From: Gentiana macrophylla
Taxonomy: Eukaryota > Streptophyta > Magnoliopsida > Gentianales > Gentianaceae
Assembly: GCA_026214975.1 (NCBI GenBank)
Contig: CM047808.1
Coordinates: 5,631,262 to 5,695,261 of the forward strand
Length of the DNA: 64,000 bases
Direction: 5' to 3'
The position numbers and the translations under genes are program-made. This document shows, piece after piece, positions 1 through 11,344 of the stretch. Each line of letters opens with the position of its first letter. The first letter of the stretch is position 1. Under the pieces are notes generated by a model. It saw only the letters and a list, made by a program, of their open reading frames with translations. It was not told the origin of the DNA and did no database searches.

Positions 1-248
1 TTAAGCTCATTTCATCCCTCTCCATGACATGTAAATGTACCTTCAAAACCATAAGAACACGCAAAGTGTAAAACCATAGATAATTACCAATAAAATCACG
101 AAATTAGCTCAAGTTTACACTTAAAGGCTTTTAAAACTCATTTGCTCAATAAATCCTTTAAACCCTTAATTTCTATGCAAATTATACGAATATGGAGGAA
201 ATCATTATGAAATATAACGTTTTAAATTGTATAAAATCACCCTTAACA
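1..248 (-). mobile_element. 5' end of an antisense LTR (family A), cut by the window edge
   Basis: The reverse complement begins TGTTAAGGGTGATTTTATAC at position 248. That matches the start of the solo LTR at 3315 and resembles the one at 53751. The two sequences stay similar for about 200 bases and then diverge. The fragment ends exactly where the neighbouring LTR of element B becomes alignable with its partner copy at 5094, so it marks an insertion into that LTR. The rest of the element lies to the left of the window, so solo or full-length status and the second TSD cannot be checked. Confidence 0.65.
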
Positions 249-1127
249 ACAATCTTCATGGATCGTCTTGAATCGCCGGAGGGAGAGAGAATAGAAGAGT
301 AGCTATGTTCTTCGTTATGGGTAAGATCTATTCCAATGTTTTATTTCTTTCTTAGATTCATGATTGTTCTTGTGTTAGATCTAGATCATGCTTTCATGTA
401 ATCATCTATGAATTAATTAAGCGAACCTTAATCTTTATTATTCGATTTGTTAATATGAAACGCAGAATTATGGGTTGCGCCTTGATCGCTAGATCTGAAT
501 ACCTAGTAAATCCTAATTTTGTGGTTTGGCGTCAGCTACGTTGATCGACAGGTTTAATTAACAGTATGTTAGATCTGGTGAATTTGCTTATTGTAATCAT
601 AAAACTAGCATGAAATACGAATAGTGAAGTGTTAGTTTGGACATAGTCTTGATGGACCCTAGAACGTCTTTGATCGATGTCGACACCGCTCTAGGCGGGT
701 TAGCGGTATGGGTTAGCGCTCAATCTTGCAATTCTAGTTCTTTATGCGTATGGGCTATTACGGACCAATTAAGGAGGGTAGCTGGCGTATAGATTATCTA
801 CTACCATGGTCGGAGTATATAGGGTTAGGAAATGCACCCGTAGCTTAATCACAAATATGGATCAGATAAGGATTAATGGGAGATTAGTTATGAATAGTGT
901 GGTTAGTGCCTTTTCGATTTATGATTGATGATTGGTTTAATTGCATCTCTTTTATTTACTTGTCCTTTATGTTGGTTAATGACCACCCCTATACGGTTGA
1001 CCTATGAATTGTGGTTATGTTTAATATTATTAAATAATAGTCTCTGTGGGATCGACCTTGACTCGCCATTGCTATACTACGATTGACCTAGTCCTCTTGC
1101 TAGTAATAAGCGACTTACACGCAATCA
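249..1127 (+). mobile_element. truncated 5' LTR of gypsy element B
   Basis: This block is a direct repeat of 5094-5989, sharing long near-identical runs such as the ATCTTCATGGATCGTCTTGA segment and the GCGACTTACACGC end. The right end, CAATCA at 1122-1127, is followed by a primer-binding site, which fixes the orientation as plus. The left part of the LTR is missing because the antisense family A LTR interrupts it at 248/249. The U3 promoter of this copy is therefore outside the window or lost. Family assignment rests on the primer-binding site alone. Confidence 0.75.
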
Positions 1128-1133
1128 AGTTTT

Positions 1134-1151
1134 TGGCGCCGTTGCCGGGGA
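1134..1151 (+). promoter_or_regulatory. primer-binding site, tRNA-Asp type
   Basis: TGGCGCCGTTGCCGGGGA lies 6 bases after the LTR end. This sequence is complementary to the 3' end of plant tRNA-Asp and is the primer site usual for Athila/Tat-group Ty3-gypsy elements. It would prime minus-strand DNA synthesis by the element's reverse transcriptase. Confidence 0.85.
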
Positions 1152-2850
1152 CTATTTATTTAATTGTTAGGCATAGACATTAATTTATAGTTAACATTTT
1201 TTGTTAATTTTCTTTTCTTTTCGATGATCGAATAAATATGTGAAGGTTTTTTTTCATCGCCATGTTTCTAAGGCTGTTGAGCAAGGATGTGCGGGAGTTT
1301 TTTTTACTTTGCATGATTATTCGGTTATTATTTCGAATCTTGAGTCTTTTTATTTTTATTTGGAGTCTTGTAATAGTTTTGTTGTGTTTAAGTAATTAAG
1401 TTATTATGTACTAGCTTAATTTGTTTATTGCACTTCTTCTTTTTAATTGTGCTATTTACTTCCATATGACATAATGATATTGTTACTTATTCGCGTCTCG
1501 CGGTACTAATGGCCTTTGTGCAAGAATTGTTTGTATTAGCCGACCTAGTGCAGATTAGTCCTTTGGAGAAGACAACTTTGGTTCCATTTTAGTGATATGA
1601 TTTGCTTCAGACAGTTAGCCGAGTTCTTCTATTTTCCAAAGCTAAGTGTTCTTCTTCTTCCTACTTTTTTTGCTTTACTTTCCACATTGGGGACAATGTT
1701 GAGTTTTAAAGTGGGGGGTAGGTATAACACTTAGTTTGAAAAATTGGGACACACTTGCACTTACTTTTGTGAATTTCGATTTTTCGAATTGAATGAAATA
1801 AAAACCTTAAATCGTTGAACTTGCTTAATTACATACTTAATTCATTAATGATGAATAAGGGGTTTGTCAACTATTTGAAGTAGTGGTTTATTAATCATCT
1901 ATCTTGTTGTGGACTCGACCTTTTTAAGCACGTATAACTCATTTTTTTCAGTATGTAGTATAGATGACGCATTATTCAATTTAGTATGGAAGAATGAGCA
2001 TGTGTTATGCTGCATGAAGTAGTGACCTATTAATTATTATTTTACCGTTGCATTCAAGTTTTGAGCACGCAATCTGAGTGAGAAGTATTTAGTTGAGATG
2101 AAGAGTTATCCTAGACCGGGAATCGATATTTGTCGGTGGATATACTTTAACCAATTGTTGTAGGATGATGGTAGCAATCATGATGCCAAACAAGGTAACG
2201 GGATACAACGGGGTTGCGAGTGAGAGAGAAAAAAAGAGTGAGAAATCTACCAAGCGAAGCCGATGGAGCGTAAAACGTACGGCTATTGCATAAAAATTGA
2301 AGAAAAAGTATATAATAAAGGAAGTGAGGGAAGCGAACTCGTAGCAAAAAGGGCATGACCCTCGCATAAAAAAGAATCAAACGAGGACCTAAGAGCAAGA
2401 CTCGGTCCCCAAGTCCGCCAGGCCCAAGTAAGGTTTCATGTTGTTTGCCTGAGTCTAAAGGCAAGCTAGAGGACCGAGTGTGCACATTGATAAGTAAGGA
2501 TTGTGGGGTCTTTATAACTTCATTCTTTTCTTGAATGCACTATCACAAAAGATTTATCACACGACACATTGATGTATTGGTAAGTGATGATTAGTGGGGA
2601 ACTTATGGATTGATGCATGATACATGTTTTTCTTGAAATCTTTATTGATATAATGTGATTCTGTCTGCGTCATTGTTGTTTGAAAGTTATTTCACACACA
2701 CGTCGGTTCTACTATGAGATAATGCTTAATGGATTACTGATGGATATGTGTTGACCCTAATCTTATTTAGAATTCGTGAATGAGTCTGTTCTTAATTAGT
2801 TTGTAATTGTTTATGGGGTTTGTTTGATTTGGTTTTGCTCGGGATGATCA

Positions 2851-2871
2851 AAAGCTAAGTGGGGGGGGGGG
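2851..2871 (+). promoter_or_regulatory. polypurine tract of element B
   Basis: AAAGCTAAGT followed by eleven G sits immediately before the inferred start of the 3' LTR. It would act as the plus-strand primer in reverse transcription. The G run may be miscounted in the assembly. Confidence 0.6.
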
Positions 2872-2878
2872 TAGCTAA

Positions 2879-5800
2879 TGACGGTCAAATTGGTATCATT
2901 ATTTACCATCAATCTACCCCGGATTTGTGTTCTCAATGGGGATAATATGTATGAAATCATGAGTTAATTAGCTAAATGTGATTAAACCACATACGGGGTG
3001 ACTAAATTGGTATTATGCGTATTAACCGTGTATTTTATGCGTTATTTGCTAGAAATAGAAGCTTCTATGTGTGCTATGGTTTTATTGACAGATGGACGAT
3101 TGTTCGAAGCATCATTTGGGCTGAAGGAGAAATTTAATCGATAAACAACTGAACCGAGCTGAAGGTTGAAGTGTTTCGAGCAAAGATTGGACCCGAGAAT
3201 CTGATTGATTCCTACAAGACAAATTGGGCTTGGACTTCTTCATGAAAGTTGTAGGTCTTGAAACAAGGATTCTAACACACTTTGAATCACCCAAATCAGA
3301 GTTGCATAGCCAAGTGTTAAGGGTGATTTTATACGTTTTATAAGGATATATTTTATATCAATTTCCCCCATATGTGGATGTTTTTCATAGAAATCGAGCT
3401 TTATATTGAAATATTGAGCAAGTGATGTTTTTAATGGGTTAGTTGCAAAATTGTATGATTTATGTGTAAAATTGATGGTTTTATATTGATTTGGAAGATA
3501 CTACATTTTGCAATGTGTTTGATGTATTGTAGATACACAATTTCGACCAAAAAAGAGGATTAAAAGATGATCAAGTCGGATTTAATTGATGAGAAAGAGA
3601 TAAGGATGGAATTGGCTAGAAGAAAAGAGATAAAATTGAAGATTTCGAATTTGGATCACATTGGATGAGCGTCCAAGTCCCGTCCAGAGTGGACTGGCGT
3701 CCAGGAGAAGAAAGTTGATTCAGAGAGTTTGGACGCCATAGTGAACGAGCATCCAGAGGCACCAGACGAGCGTCCAACAATATGGACGGGCGTCCTTAAG
3801 CCGACATAGCAGCAGCCGACCTAGTTTTCTATAAATAGCAGCGCGTATTTCAACCCTAAACATACATTATTGAGACCTATTGATACACAATCATTAGGAG
3901 AAAACCTAGGCGCCCCACTTCCCCTGAGGGAGGCTGGGGTTGCGATTTTTCTTGTTTTTATTTTCGCTTTGTCTTTGTTTTATGCCGAATGCTTGAAATT
4001 TGAGCAATTGTTCAAACCATGTGAATCCGCTTTAAAGAGTTCTTTATTTTCAATCTAGATTTGTTTTGTGAATTTGATTAAAGTTGTATCTTTTCCATGT
4101 GTTTATTTTGTTATGCAATCAATATCGAAAGATGAATTGTTATTGATGTTTACCGTAGGACGAGAGTCGGTGTAAACCTTAGATCACCATAGGAAAGATG
4201 GGATTTTTAACCTTGACATAACGAGAGTTGATAGGTTAGATATCTAGGTTGCTAGATTGAGAGATCTTACACCTTGTTTTGAGAGCGCCGATCTTATATA
4301 TCGAGAGATGAGAGATTGATAGGCGAATTATCTACGAGAGTAGGAATTCATACTTTTGATAGGTGAACCACATCTTTAATTAAATCATCACAAGACAACT
4401 TTAGAGAGGAAATCAAGGGTTGCGGGATCGGTGGATTATTGTTTGTGTGTTGTTCAATCACCATGATCATCTTCTTGTTTACTGTTTATTTTATAGTTTA
4501 TAGTTTAGATTTCGTTTTTGCTTTTATCCTTCCTGGCTTTGGACTGACAATCATCTGTCCAGTTTATTTTATCGTTTTTAGTTTCGTTTTAGTAGTAACA
4601 ATCTTAGGAAAATTAATGAACTAGATACCCCGATTCCCTGTGATCGACTCCGGTATTAATCGCTATGCTACGATCCCTACACTTGGGGAATACCGGATTT
4701 ATAAATTTTATTACTTGTTTGTTTTTCATTAGATAAAATCCGTGACACCAAGTTATGGTCAAAATACCAAAGCTGGGCCTGGGGTATTCCAAGTTAGGTC
4801 GGCAGCCGGAAAAAGATGAAAATACCCTCGGTTTACCAGGAGTTACCCACGGTTTACCGAGGCCCAGAATCTTCCCGAAATGCATTTTCTTGTCCTCCAA
4901 GCATTGGGCCCCTAATTCGGTTTATACACCTATATAAGGCCATAGAGTGCTACGAATTTTGTGTTCCATGTATTCTATCATTCATTCATAGATCTATTCA
5001 TAAATTATACAATGTAGTCTTCTGGTTATAAATTCTTCTTTTCTTTCTTGCAAATAAGTCATGAGTCTTTCATTATTGAATTGTTATTGGTTTACAATCT
5101 TCATGGATCGTCTTGAATCGTCGGAGGGAGAGAGAATAGAAGAGTAGATCTGTTCTTTGTTATGGGTAAGATCTATTCCAATGTTTTATTTCTTTCTTAG
5201 ATTCATGATTGTTCTTGTGTGATCTAGATTATGCTTGCATGTAATCATCTATGAATTAATTAAATGAACCTTAATCTTTATTATTCGATTCGTTAATATG
5301 AAACACAGAATTATGGGTGGCGCTCTTCAGATCTGCGACGGTCTTTATCGCTAGATCTGATACCTAGTAAATCCTAATTTTGTGGTTTGGCGTCAGCTAC
5401 GTTGTTCGACAGGTTTAATTTACAGTAGGTTAGATCTGGCCAATCTGCTTATTGTAATCGTAAAACTAGCATGAAATACGAATATTGAAGTGTTAGTTTG
5501 GACATAGTGTTGATGGACCCTAGAAACGTGCTGATCAGTGTCGATAGCTGTCTAGACGGGTTAGCGGTATGGGTCAGCGCTCAATACTGGCAATTCTAGT
5601 TCTTTATGCGTATGGGCTATTACGGACCAATTAAGGAGGGTAGCTGGCGTATAGATTATCTACTACCATGGTCGGAGTAGATTGGGTTATGAATTGCACC
5701 TGTAGCTTAATTACAAATATGGATCAGATAATGATTAAGGAGAGATTAGTTATGAATAATATGGTTAGTGCCTTTTCGATATATGATTGACGATTGGTTT

Positions 5801-5989
5801 ATTTACATCTCTTTTATTTACTTGTCCTTTATGTTGGTCAACGACCACCCCTATCCGGTTGACGTATGAATTGTGGTTGTGTTTAACATTATTAAATAAT
5901 AGTCTCTGTGGGATCGAACTTGACTCGCCCTTGCTATACTACGATTGACCTAGTCCTCTTGCTAGTATTAAGCGACTTACACGCGATCA
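2879..5989 (+). mobile_element. 3' LTR of gypsy element B, split by a solo LTR
   Basis: The LTR starts at about 2879 (TGACGGTC, just after the G-rich tract) and ends ...GCGATCA at 5989, matching the 5' LTR end at 1127. It is interrupted by 3315-4747 plus a 5-bp TSD; without that insert it is about 1.67 kb. A TATATAAGG promoter-like box lies near 4931. The portion 5094-5989 aligns with 249-1127 with only scattered differences. The right end abuts copia integrase sequence, so element B landed inside an older copia element. The exact left end is uncertain by a few bases. Confidence 0.6.
3315..4747 (+). mobile_element. solo LTR (family A) with 5-bp TSD
   Basis: The sequence begins TGTTAAGGG and ends ATCCGTGACA, that is TG...CA, and both sides carry the 5-bp direct repeat CCAAG (3310-3314 and 4748-4752). 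No internal region or second LTR follows, so this is a solo LTR left by recombination between the two LTRs of a full element. The same family recurs at 1-248 (antisense) and 53751-55366. The interior has repeated GCGTCCA-type motifs (3665-3800). Small frames at 3870-4058 and 4439-4624 have no known domain. Confidence 0.9.
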
Positions 5990-5992
5990 CCT

Positions 5993-6330
5993 GTCCATAT
6001 GCTCATGGTCGTGGTAGGATAGAAAGAAAACATAGGCATGTAGTTTAAATGGGCTCACTCTGTTAGCTCGGTCTTCACTTGCCATCAAAATTTTGGTGGG
6101 ACGGTTTCTAACAAGTCATCCTCATCATTAACTCTTTACCAACTCCTATTTTAAAACACAAGTCTCCTACACATGACCTTTGGAATGTTGAACTGATTTA
6201 TCCAAATTCAAAGTCTTTGGATGTTCATGTTTTCCAAATCTCGGACCACATGCCCAACATAAGTTTGGCTATCACTCTACTAAATGTGTTAATCTAGGCC
6301 TAAGTCCAAAACATAAAGGTTACAAATGCT
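5993..6330 (+). pseudogene. copia integrase fragment, frameshifted
   Basis: Reading across shifting frames gives a C-P-Y-A-H stretch, then R-I-E-R-K-H-R-H around 6020-6040. This is the region of the third catalytic acidic residue of copia integrases. Near 6285-6345 a segment reading [18 protein letters not shown] matches the conserved end of the integrase core. In-frame stops and at least two frame changes are present. The first two catalytic aspartates lie left of the element B insertion and are not in the window. Confidence 0.7.
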
Positions 6331-6722
6331 TGATTCCTCAGTAGAATCTACATCAGGTAGGGATGTAGTGTTTAATGAGTCTCGCCCTCTTTAAGCAAGT
6401 GGTTCCTTCAAGGGCCTCATAGGACTTTCTATGTTTCCCCAGATCTTATAAATCAAGTCAGTTTACCAGATTCCTCTGACATCAATCAGACCATACCACC
6501 TAATCCTATCCCTCATTGATCACCAACACAGACTCCATCAAAAACCAACTTTCCATCCATCTCTATCACACCCATAAAGTCCTGTTGTGTCTGACACCTA
6601 GGTTCTAAAATTTCTAGCCTCAAACAAACTCCAGCTGCTTCTCTAGTCGGGTCTTCTACTTCCAAAGAATACTCTCACTCCTCACACCATAACAGTACCC
6701 GATCAACTTTGTTGGCCATCCT

Positions 6723-7398
6723 ATGCAGACGAGATCCAAAAGTGGGATCTTCAAACCAAAAGCCTATCAGTCATCCATAACCAACTCAAACATCCCAGCT
6801 CACTTTATTGAACCAGTGAAAGTGTCTGATGCTATTGTGGTACTTGAGTGGAGGCTATATATGGTGGAAGAATTTGATTTGTTGCAAAGAAATAAGACCT
6901 GGGTTTTGGTTCCACTTTCTACACGACAAAATCTAGTTGGGAACACGTGGATCTTCAAACTGAAACTTAATCCAGATGGATCAGTGCTTAAACACAAGGC
7001 CAGACTAGTGGCCAAAGGGTTTCATCAAGTTTATGGGATGGACTTTATTGATACTTTTAGTCCAGTGGCAAAAGCCTCAACTATCAGGATTGTTCTTGTT
7101 ATTGCTGTGAAATTCAACTGGAACATCAGGCAAGTTGATATCAACAATGCCTTCCTAAATGGCCCTATTACGGAAGCCATTTATATGCCTCAGCCAGAGG
7201 GCTTCACTGATCCACAGAAGCCTCAGTTTGTGTGTAAGCTTAGTAAAGCTCTGTATGGCCTTAAATAGGCACCTAGGGCCTGGTTCTCAGCTCTTAGAAA
7301 TCAGATGTTGGAGTGGGGATTTGCTCAATCCAAAGCTGATAATTCCCTATTTATTTTGCAGACCGAAACTGGTCTGGTATATGTACTAATCTTTGTTG
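6723..7398 (+). pseudogene. copia reverse transcriptase, N-terminal part
   Basis: The frame from 6723 to 7268 encodes the start of an RVT_2-type reverse transcriptase. It begins M-Q-T-R-S-K-S-G, has an N-K-T-W-V-L-V-P block, then K-A-R-L-V-A-K-G-F and D-T-F-S-P-V-A-K, and Q-V-D-I-N-N-A-F-L-N-G, which carries a catalytic Asp. It runs on through Y-M-P-Q-P-E-G-F to L-Y-G-L-K, where a single TAG (7266-7268) replaces the usual glutamine. The same frame resumes and ends in ...L-I-F-V at the edge of the solo LTR. It copied element RNA into DNA in the cytoplasmic particle. Confidence 0.88.
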
Positions 7399-9221
7399 TG
7401 TTAGTAATACCATCCGCAACGGAAGCGATTTAAGGATCTAGATCTATAAAATACACGTAATAAAATAACTAGATCTATATCTACAAGGGGGTTGTAGATC
7501 ATACCTCTTGGATCTCAAAATCCAAGTTGAAGAACCGCAAAAGGATGAACGAAGGAAAGCGTGAAGAGCACCACGATCTTCCGTACGTGTGATCCAAGCA
7601 ACTCCCGGTGGAAGGAATTCTCGACTCGAACCCTCCCGATATGCTACCCGGAAAAATCTCCAAGATTTCTCCGCAAATCTTCCTTGGCCGAAAATTCTTT
7701 ACTCCTTACTAAAAGGGGTGTGTCGAATTTTATTGTGTGTTATAAGGCTTGGGAGAACTCTCTTTATATAGGAGAGTAAAACTTAGCCTCCAAGGATTTT
7801 TATTTTGCAAATAAATAATCCAATTAATAAAAGATAATCCCATAATATTCTAGAACAAATCTAAAATAATATTTATCTTTATCATTTACCATAAATATTT
7901 ATCCAATAAATATTTTATCTGCATATGTCTTATTAATCACAAGAAAACTAATTTCTTGTTCCAAAATAAACATATGGGGCTTAAAATCATCATCATTGAC
8001 CTAGTCAATATGATTTTTTCCACACACACAATAATTGGTAAGAATTATGGAAAATGTCTTTTCACATATTTAATTATTTAGCCCAACTAATTTAATAGTC
8101 CACTAAACAATTAATTCACATATCGTTTTAATAAAGTCCAACAAGAACTAAATTAATATTATTAGGATTCGACGTCCGAGAATAGCTATGCTATATTAGG
8201 AGGCACGTCGGGGACCATGGACTAATAATCAGCGGCTCCGATAAATCAAATAAATAATTATAGAATAATTATATTCGATAAATCAATCACAGAATATGCC
8301 ACCATAATCCCGTGACTGCACTCCTCCGATTATGAGATTATATTTATCTCCTCACGAGAATAATAATAAGCGTCCATTGATATAATCATTACATATGGAT
8401 TAATCCTCCATAGACTGTTCATTCTAAATCGGGAAGTTACCGTTAACCCTTTTTAGAACCTCTTATCTTTATTTACCATTAACCCCTAGTGATCAATTAA
8501 TTCATACAACTCACTGGTAGCTAATCAGTGTAATATGAACTCGCGCGATCGATCAGTTTCTAGGATTAACAAATAAGGGAACTGTCTATCTGCTTCCATA
8601 AAAGGAAGGAATGAATTCCGTGATCGTGATAACACGGACTACTCACTCAATCCAGTACAATGCCAAGATGGGGTAATTGGACCACGGACTCGATGTAATC
8701 CTTAACCGTCCAAGTCAAACTTCATACCGATTCAAGCGCTTGACCGTGATCACCTCGAGATTAAGATATATCCATAAATATGATCATCCATTGATTCGAT
8801 AAGACTTCTCGATTACGGAATTATATCGTGAACTCTAATCAAATCGGTCCAAATTTATATGATATATCTATCATATATAAATGCCCCATTAGGTTCTCTT
8901 AACCGAAAGTCCGGATAAGACAATCACACCTATTGTGTTATGGGTGCATTAATAGCACGTTAAAGGAGAGACCCGATACTCTCGATTAACTTCACTACGG
9001 GCTAATTGTATTTTAAGTACATCTTCACTAACTCAATCCTCCCGTGTATATACCATACACTGAGTTAAGTGATTACATAAACGATATACTTTTGGGTTTT
9101 CTGTAGTGTAAATACTATTGTCACATCGGTGAATATGAGAATAATAAATATGAATAATAATATCATTTCATTTATTAAATAAAACAATTACAAAATTGTC
9201 TTTCGGGCATCACACCTAACA
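7399..9221 (-). mobile_element. solo LTR (copia family C) inside the RT active site, 5-bp TSD
   Basis: The block runs from TGTTAGTAATACC to CACACCTAACA and is flanked by the 5-bp direct repeat TGTTG (7394-7398 and 9222-9226). It is the reverse complement of the LTR at 43375-45203 over its whole length (1823 versus 1829 bp), so the LTR reads on the minus strand. The insertion falls between the V and first D codons of the reverse transcriptase F-V-D-D box. A minus-strand frame near 7560-7780 corresponds to the R/U5 end of the LTR and is not a gene. Confidence 0.93.
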
Positions 9222-9226
9222 TGTTG

Positions 9227-10044
9227 ATGATATCTTAGTAACCTATAGTTCACCCAAACTGATGGCCAAGTTCCTTTGACAATTGCATTCTAAATTTGCC
9301 CTTAAATATTTGGGCGCTGTGGCACATTCTTTAGGAATGCAGGCCAAGAAGGACTCTTCTTGTCTCATCCTTTCTCAACAGCACTATGCAGCACAACTCT
9401 TTAGAAGGCTACATCTGGAAAACATCAATCCAAGTCAGACTCCTATCACCTCTGATATGCATATGAGTCCTACTCAAGGAGAACCGATGTCCAATCCAAC
9501 AATGTACAGAAGTGCAATAGGAGGTCTGCAATTCCTCACCTCAACAAGACCAGATTTAACTTATGCAGTAAACTACCTAATTCAGTTCATGCAGTGCCCT
9601 ACAGTAGATCATTGGAATGCTTTAAAGAAACTGCTAAGATATATCAAGGGCTGGGCAAGTTTTCCATCAGATAGAAAGTCAGTCATAGGGTATTGTGTGT
9701 ATCTTGGTCCTTCCCTTGTTTCCTGGTGCTCCAAGAAACAACCAGTGGTGGCTCGTTCTAGTACTGAATCTGAGTATAGATCACTTGCAAATCTATCAGC
9801 GGATCACACAACTCCTAAAAGAACTTAAAATCAAGTCGCCCACTCCCTTGGCATGGTGTGGCGCAGCTTTGGTGCAACCTCCTAACAAAAAATCCCGTGT
9901 TCCATGCTAGGACAAAACACATTGAGGTTGATGTCCATTTCATCGAGGGCAAAATTCATAACAAGCAACTCCAGATCGCTACATTCCATCCAAATCTCAG
10001 TTATTTCGACGTGTTTACAAAAGGGCTTCCTCATTTAGTTTGAG
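9227..10044 (+). pseudogene. copia reverse transcriptase C-terminus and RNase H, broken
   Basis: Directly after the solo LTR the frame resumes with D-I-L-V-T. From 9283 it carries F-A-L-K-Y-L-G, then Y-R-S-A-I-G-G-L-Q-F-L-T and R-P-D-L-T-Y-A-V-N, typical of the copia connection domain. RNase H follows, but the segment holding its first catalytic Asp (normally S-D-A-D-W) is missing between L-L-R-Y-I-K-G and D-R-K-S-V-I-G-Y-C. S-S-T-E-S-E-Y is present. A frameshift near 9825 moves the end, A-R-T-K-H-I-E-V-D-V-H-F-I, into another frame, stopping at 10043. Confidence 0.85.
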
Positions 10045-10051
10045 GGGGGAA

Positions 10052-10316
10052 AGTTAGATAAATAACTTATTTGTAAGGCTAATTATGGTATTTGTTATTT
10101 ATGTATTGTCTTTGGATTGTGTATGATCGCCAAGTGGCGGTAGTGGGGTGAGAAAATATAGAGATAGATTTGGTTGGTACATGGGTGGTATATCTAGACA
10201 TTACCGTTGTAATATCATAGTTGATGTGAATTACCCGGAAATTATGATTAATGAGAAATAGATGCAGATCTTCATCCCGTTTTTGATTCTTTCATCAGTA
10301 AATCGTTTATCTAACT
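10052..10316 (+). mobile_element. short 3' LTR of the copia element
   Basis: A TTTGAGGGGGGAAA polypurine tract (10039-10052) is followed by GTTAGATAAATAA. The block ends TTTATCTAAC at 10315, giving the short inverted ends usual for an LTR. The length of about 264 bp fits short-LTR copia lineages. No second copy is in the window because the 5' part is missing, so the ends are inferred from the tract and the inverted termini. Confidence 0.65.
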
Positions 10317-10850
10317 CCCCACCACCCTTCCCTTGCTACCGGTAGTCGTCGCACTCCTTCGAGCCCCAGCTCACACCTATCCTCCACTACTACCCTCATC
10401 AACCTCATTCTACGCCATCACTATAACTCACATCGCGCCAAATCACCCATACAACCTCAACATTTCCTACCATCATATCCTCACTACCACTCCATCACAT
10501 CCTTATCCTCACCCCACTATACCATCTTACCCGTCTCTTCACAGGCCTCATTTGTGTCGACCCCACTCTATTCGATCTTATCATACCGGCTGATCGTCGC
10601 TTTATCGTCACAATCTCATCACCACCATATCCTCACTCCGTTTCATCTCTCTCCCTCATCCTACCATTTTTACCTACCACTATTAACTCCACACTCTACC
10701 CCATTACCTACAACCTTCTTCACTCTTTAAACCTCACCATCCACCATTATATATCGTCTCACATTATAAAATTTGATCTTCTATATATTGTGTTAATTGT
10801 AATCTTACAATGCCTTCATTTTATTTCAAATAAGGACAAGGGCGGACAAA
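10317..10850. other. C-rich, G-poor low-complexity stretch
   Basis: From about 10317 to 10760 the plus strand is dominated by C, A and T with very few G, with runs such as CACCACCCTTCCC and many TCACTAC-like words. The open frame at 10333-10593 (86 codons, rich in Pro, Ser, His and Tyr) looks like a product of this composition. I see no gene here. Confidence 0.5.
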
Positions 10851-10861
10851 AGTATAGGGCT

Positions 10862-11287
10862 GGGCATTCATAGCAGAAGCCCTATATGGTGCCCTATCCC
10901 TAAAAAAAGATTAAAAAAAAATAGAGTTTACCTCAAATAGCTCCCACATCAGAATCTCTATCCCTATTTATTTTTAGGGATATGAACAGTGCATCCCTAC
11001 TTGTGATGATGCACTATTCACGTCCCTAAACATATTTGATTATTAAAAATTATTGGGATGAGGATAGGGATGCTGCTGGAGCGAAATAATAAATATTTAA
11101 TGTGTATGAATAGAGTTGAAAGGTAGAATATATATTATTTAATATTATTTAAAATGTTATAGGGATAAGGATAAGAATGCTGAGATGCTGATGTGAATTG
11201 TTTTGAATTATGATTTTGTAAAATATGGATATGTATTATTTTATATAATTTTAGAGATAAAATATGGTGCTTCTGATGTGAATGCCC
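10862..11287. mobile_element. MITE-like element with GGGCATTCA inverted ends
   Basis: GGGCATTCA at about 10863 is mirrored by TGAATGCCC ending at about 11287, enclosing about 425 bp of AT-rich DNA. Words such as CCCTATCCCT and GGGATAAGG occur on opposite strands within it. No frame or clear TSD was found, so the superfamily is open; PIF/Harbinger-like or hAT-like are both possible. Confidence 0.4.
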
Positions 11288-11344
11288 TAAGGGTGCTAAG
11301 CTCACACAACTCATTTTTATTTGAAAATGACATATATTATATTA

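Larger units (their letters stand above)
1128..2878 (+). mobile_element. non-coding internal region of gypsy element B
   Basis: About 1.75 kb lies between the two LTRs. No frame has a gag, protease, reverse transcriptase or integrase motif, so the element depends on others or has lost its coding region. Two purine tracts are present. One is at about 1708-1718, preceded by TTGGGGACAATGTTGAG, a context often seen ahead of purine tracts in Athila/Tat elements. The other, at 2851-2871, has an 11-G run directly before the 3' LTR. Open frames of 60-110 codons here (for example on the minus strand at 2089-2485) have no recognisable domain. Confidence 0.6.
5990..10316 (+). mobile_element. 5'-truncated Ty1-copia element (Ale/Retrofit-like)
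   Basis: This is the 3' half of a copia element with the order integrase, reverse transcriptase, RNase H, polypurine tract, short LTR, which is the copia order. The left end is lost where element B inserted. Several stops and frameshifts and one internal deletion show it is dead. A 1.8-kb solo LTR sits at 7399-9221. The short LTR (about 264 bp) and the M-Q-T-R-S-K motif ahead of the reverse transcriptase fit the Ale/Retrofit group; that placement is from memory and was not tested by phylogeny. Confidence 0.85.

Noticed and set aside
10333..10593. Pro/Ser/His-rich 86-codon protein
   Set aside because: It is explained by the C-rich, G-poor composition; no upstream signal, no domain, and it begins right after an LTR.
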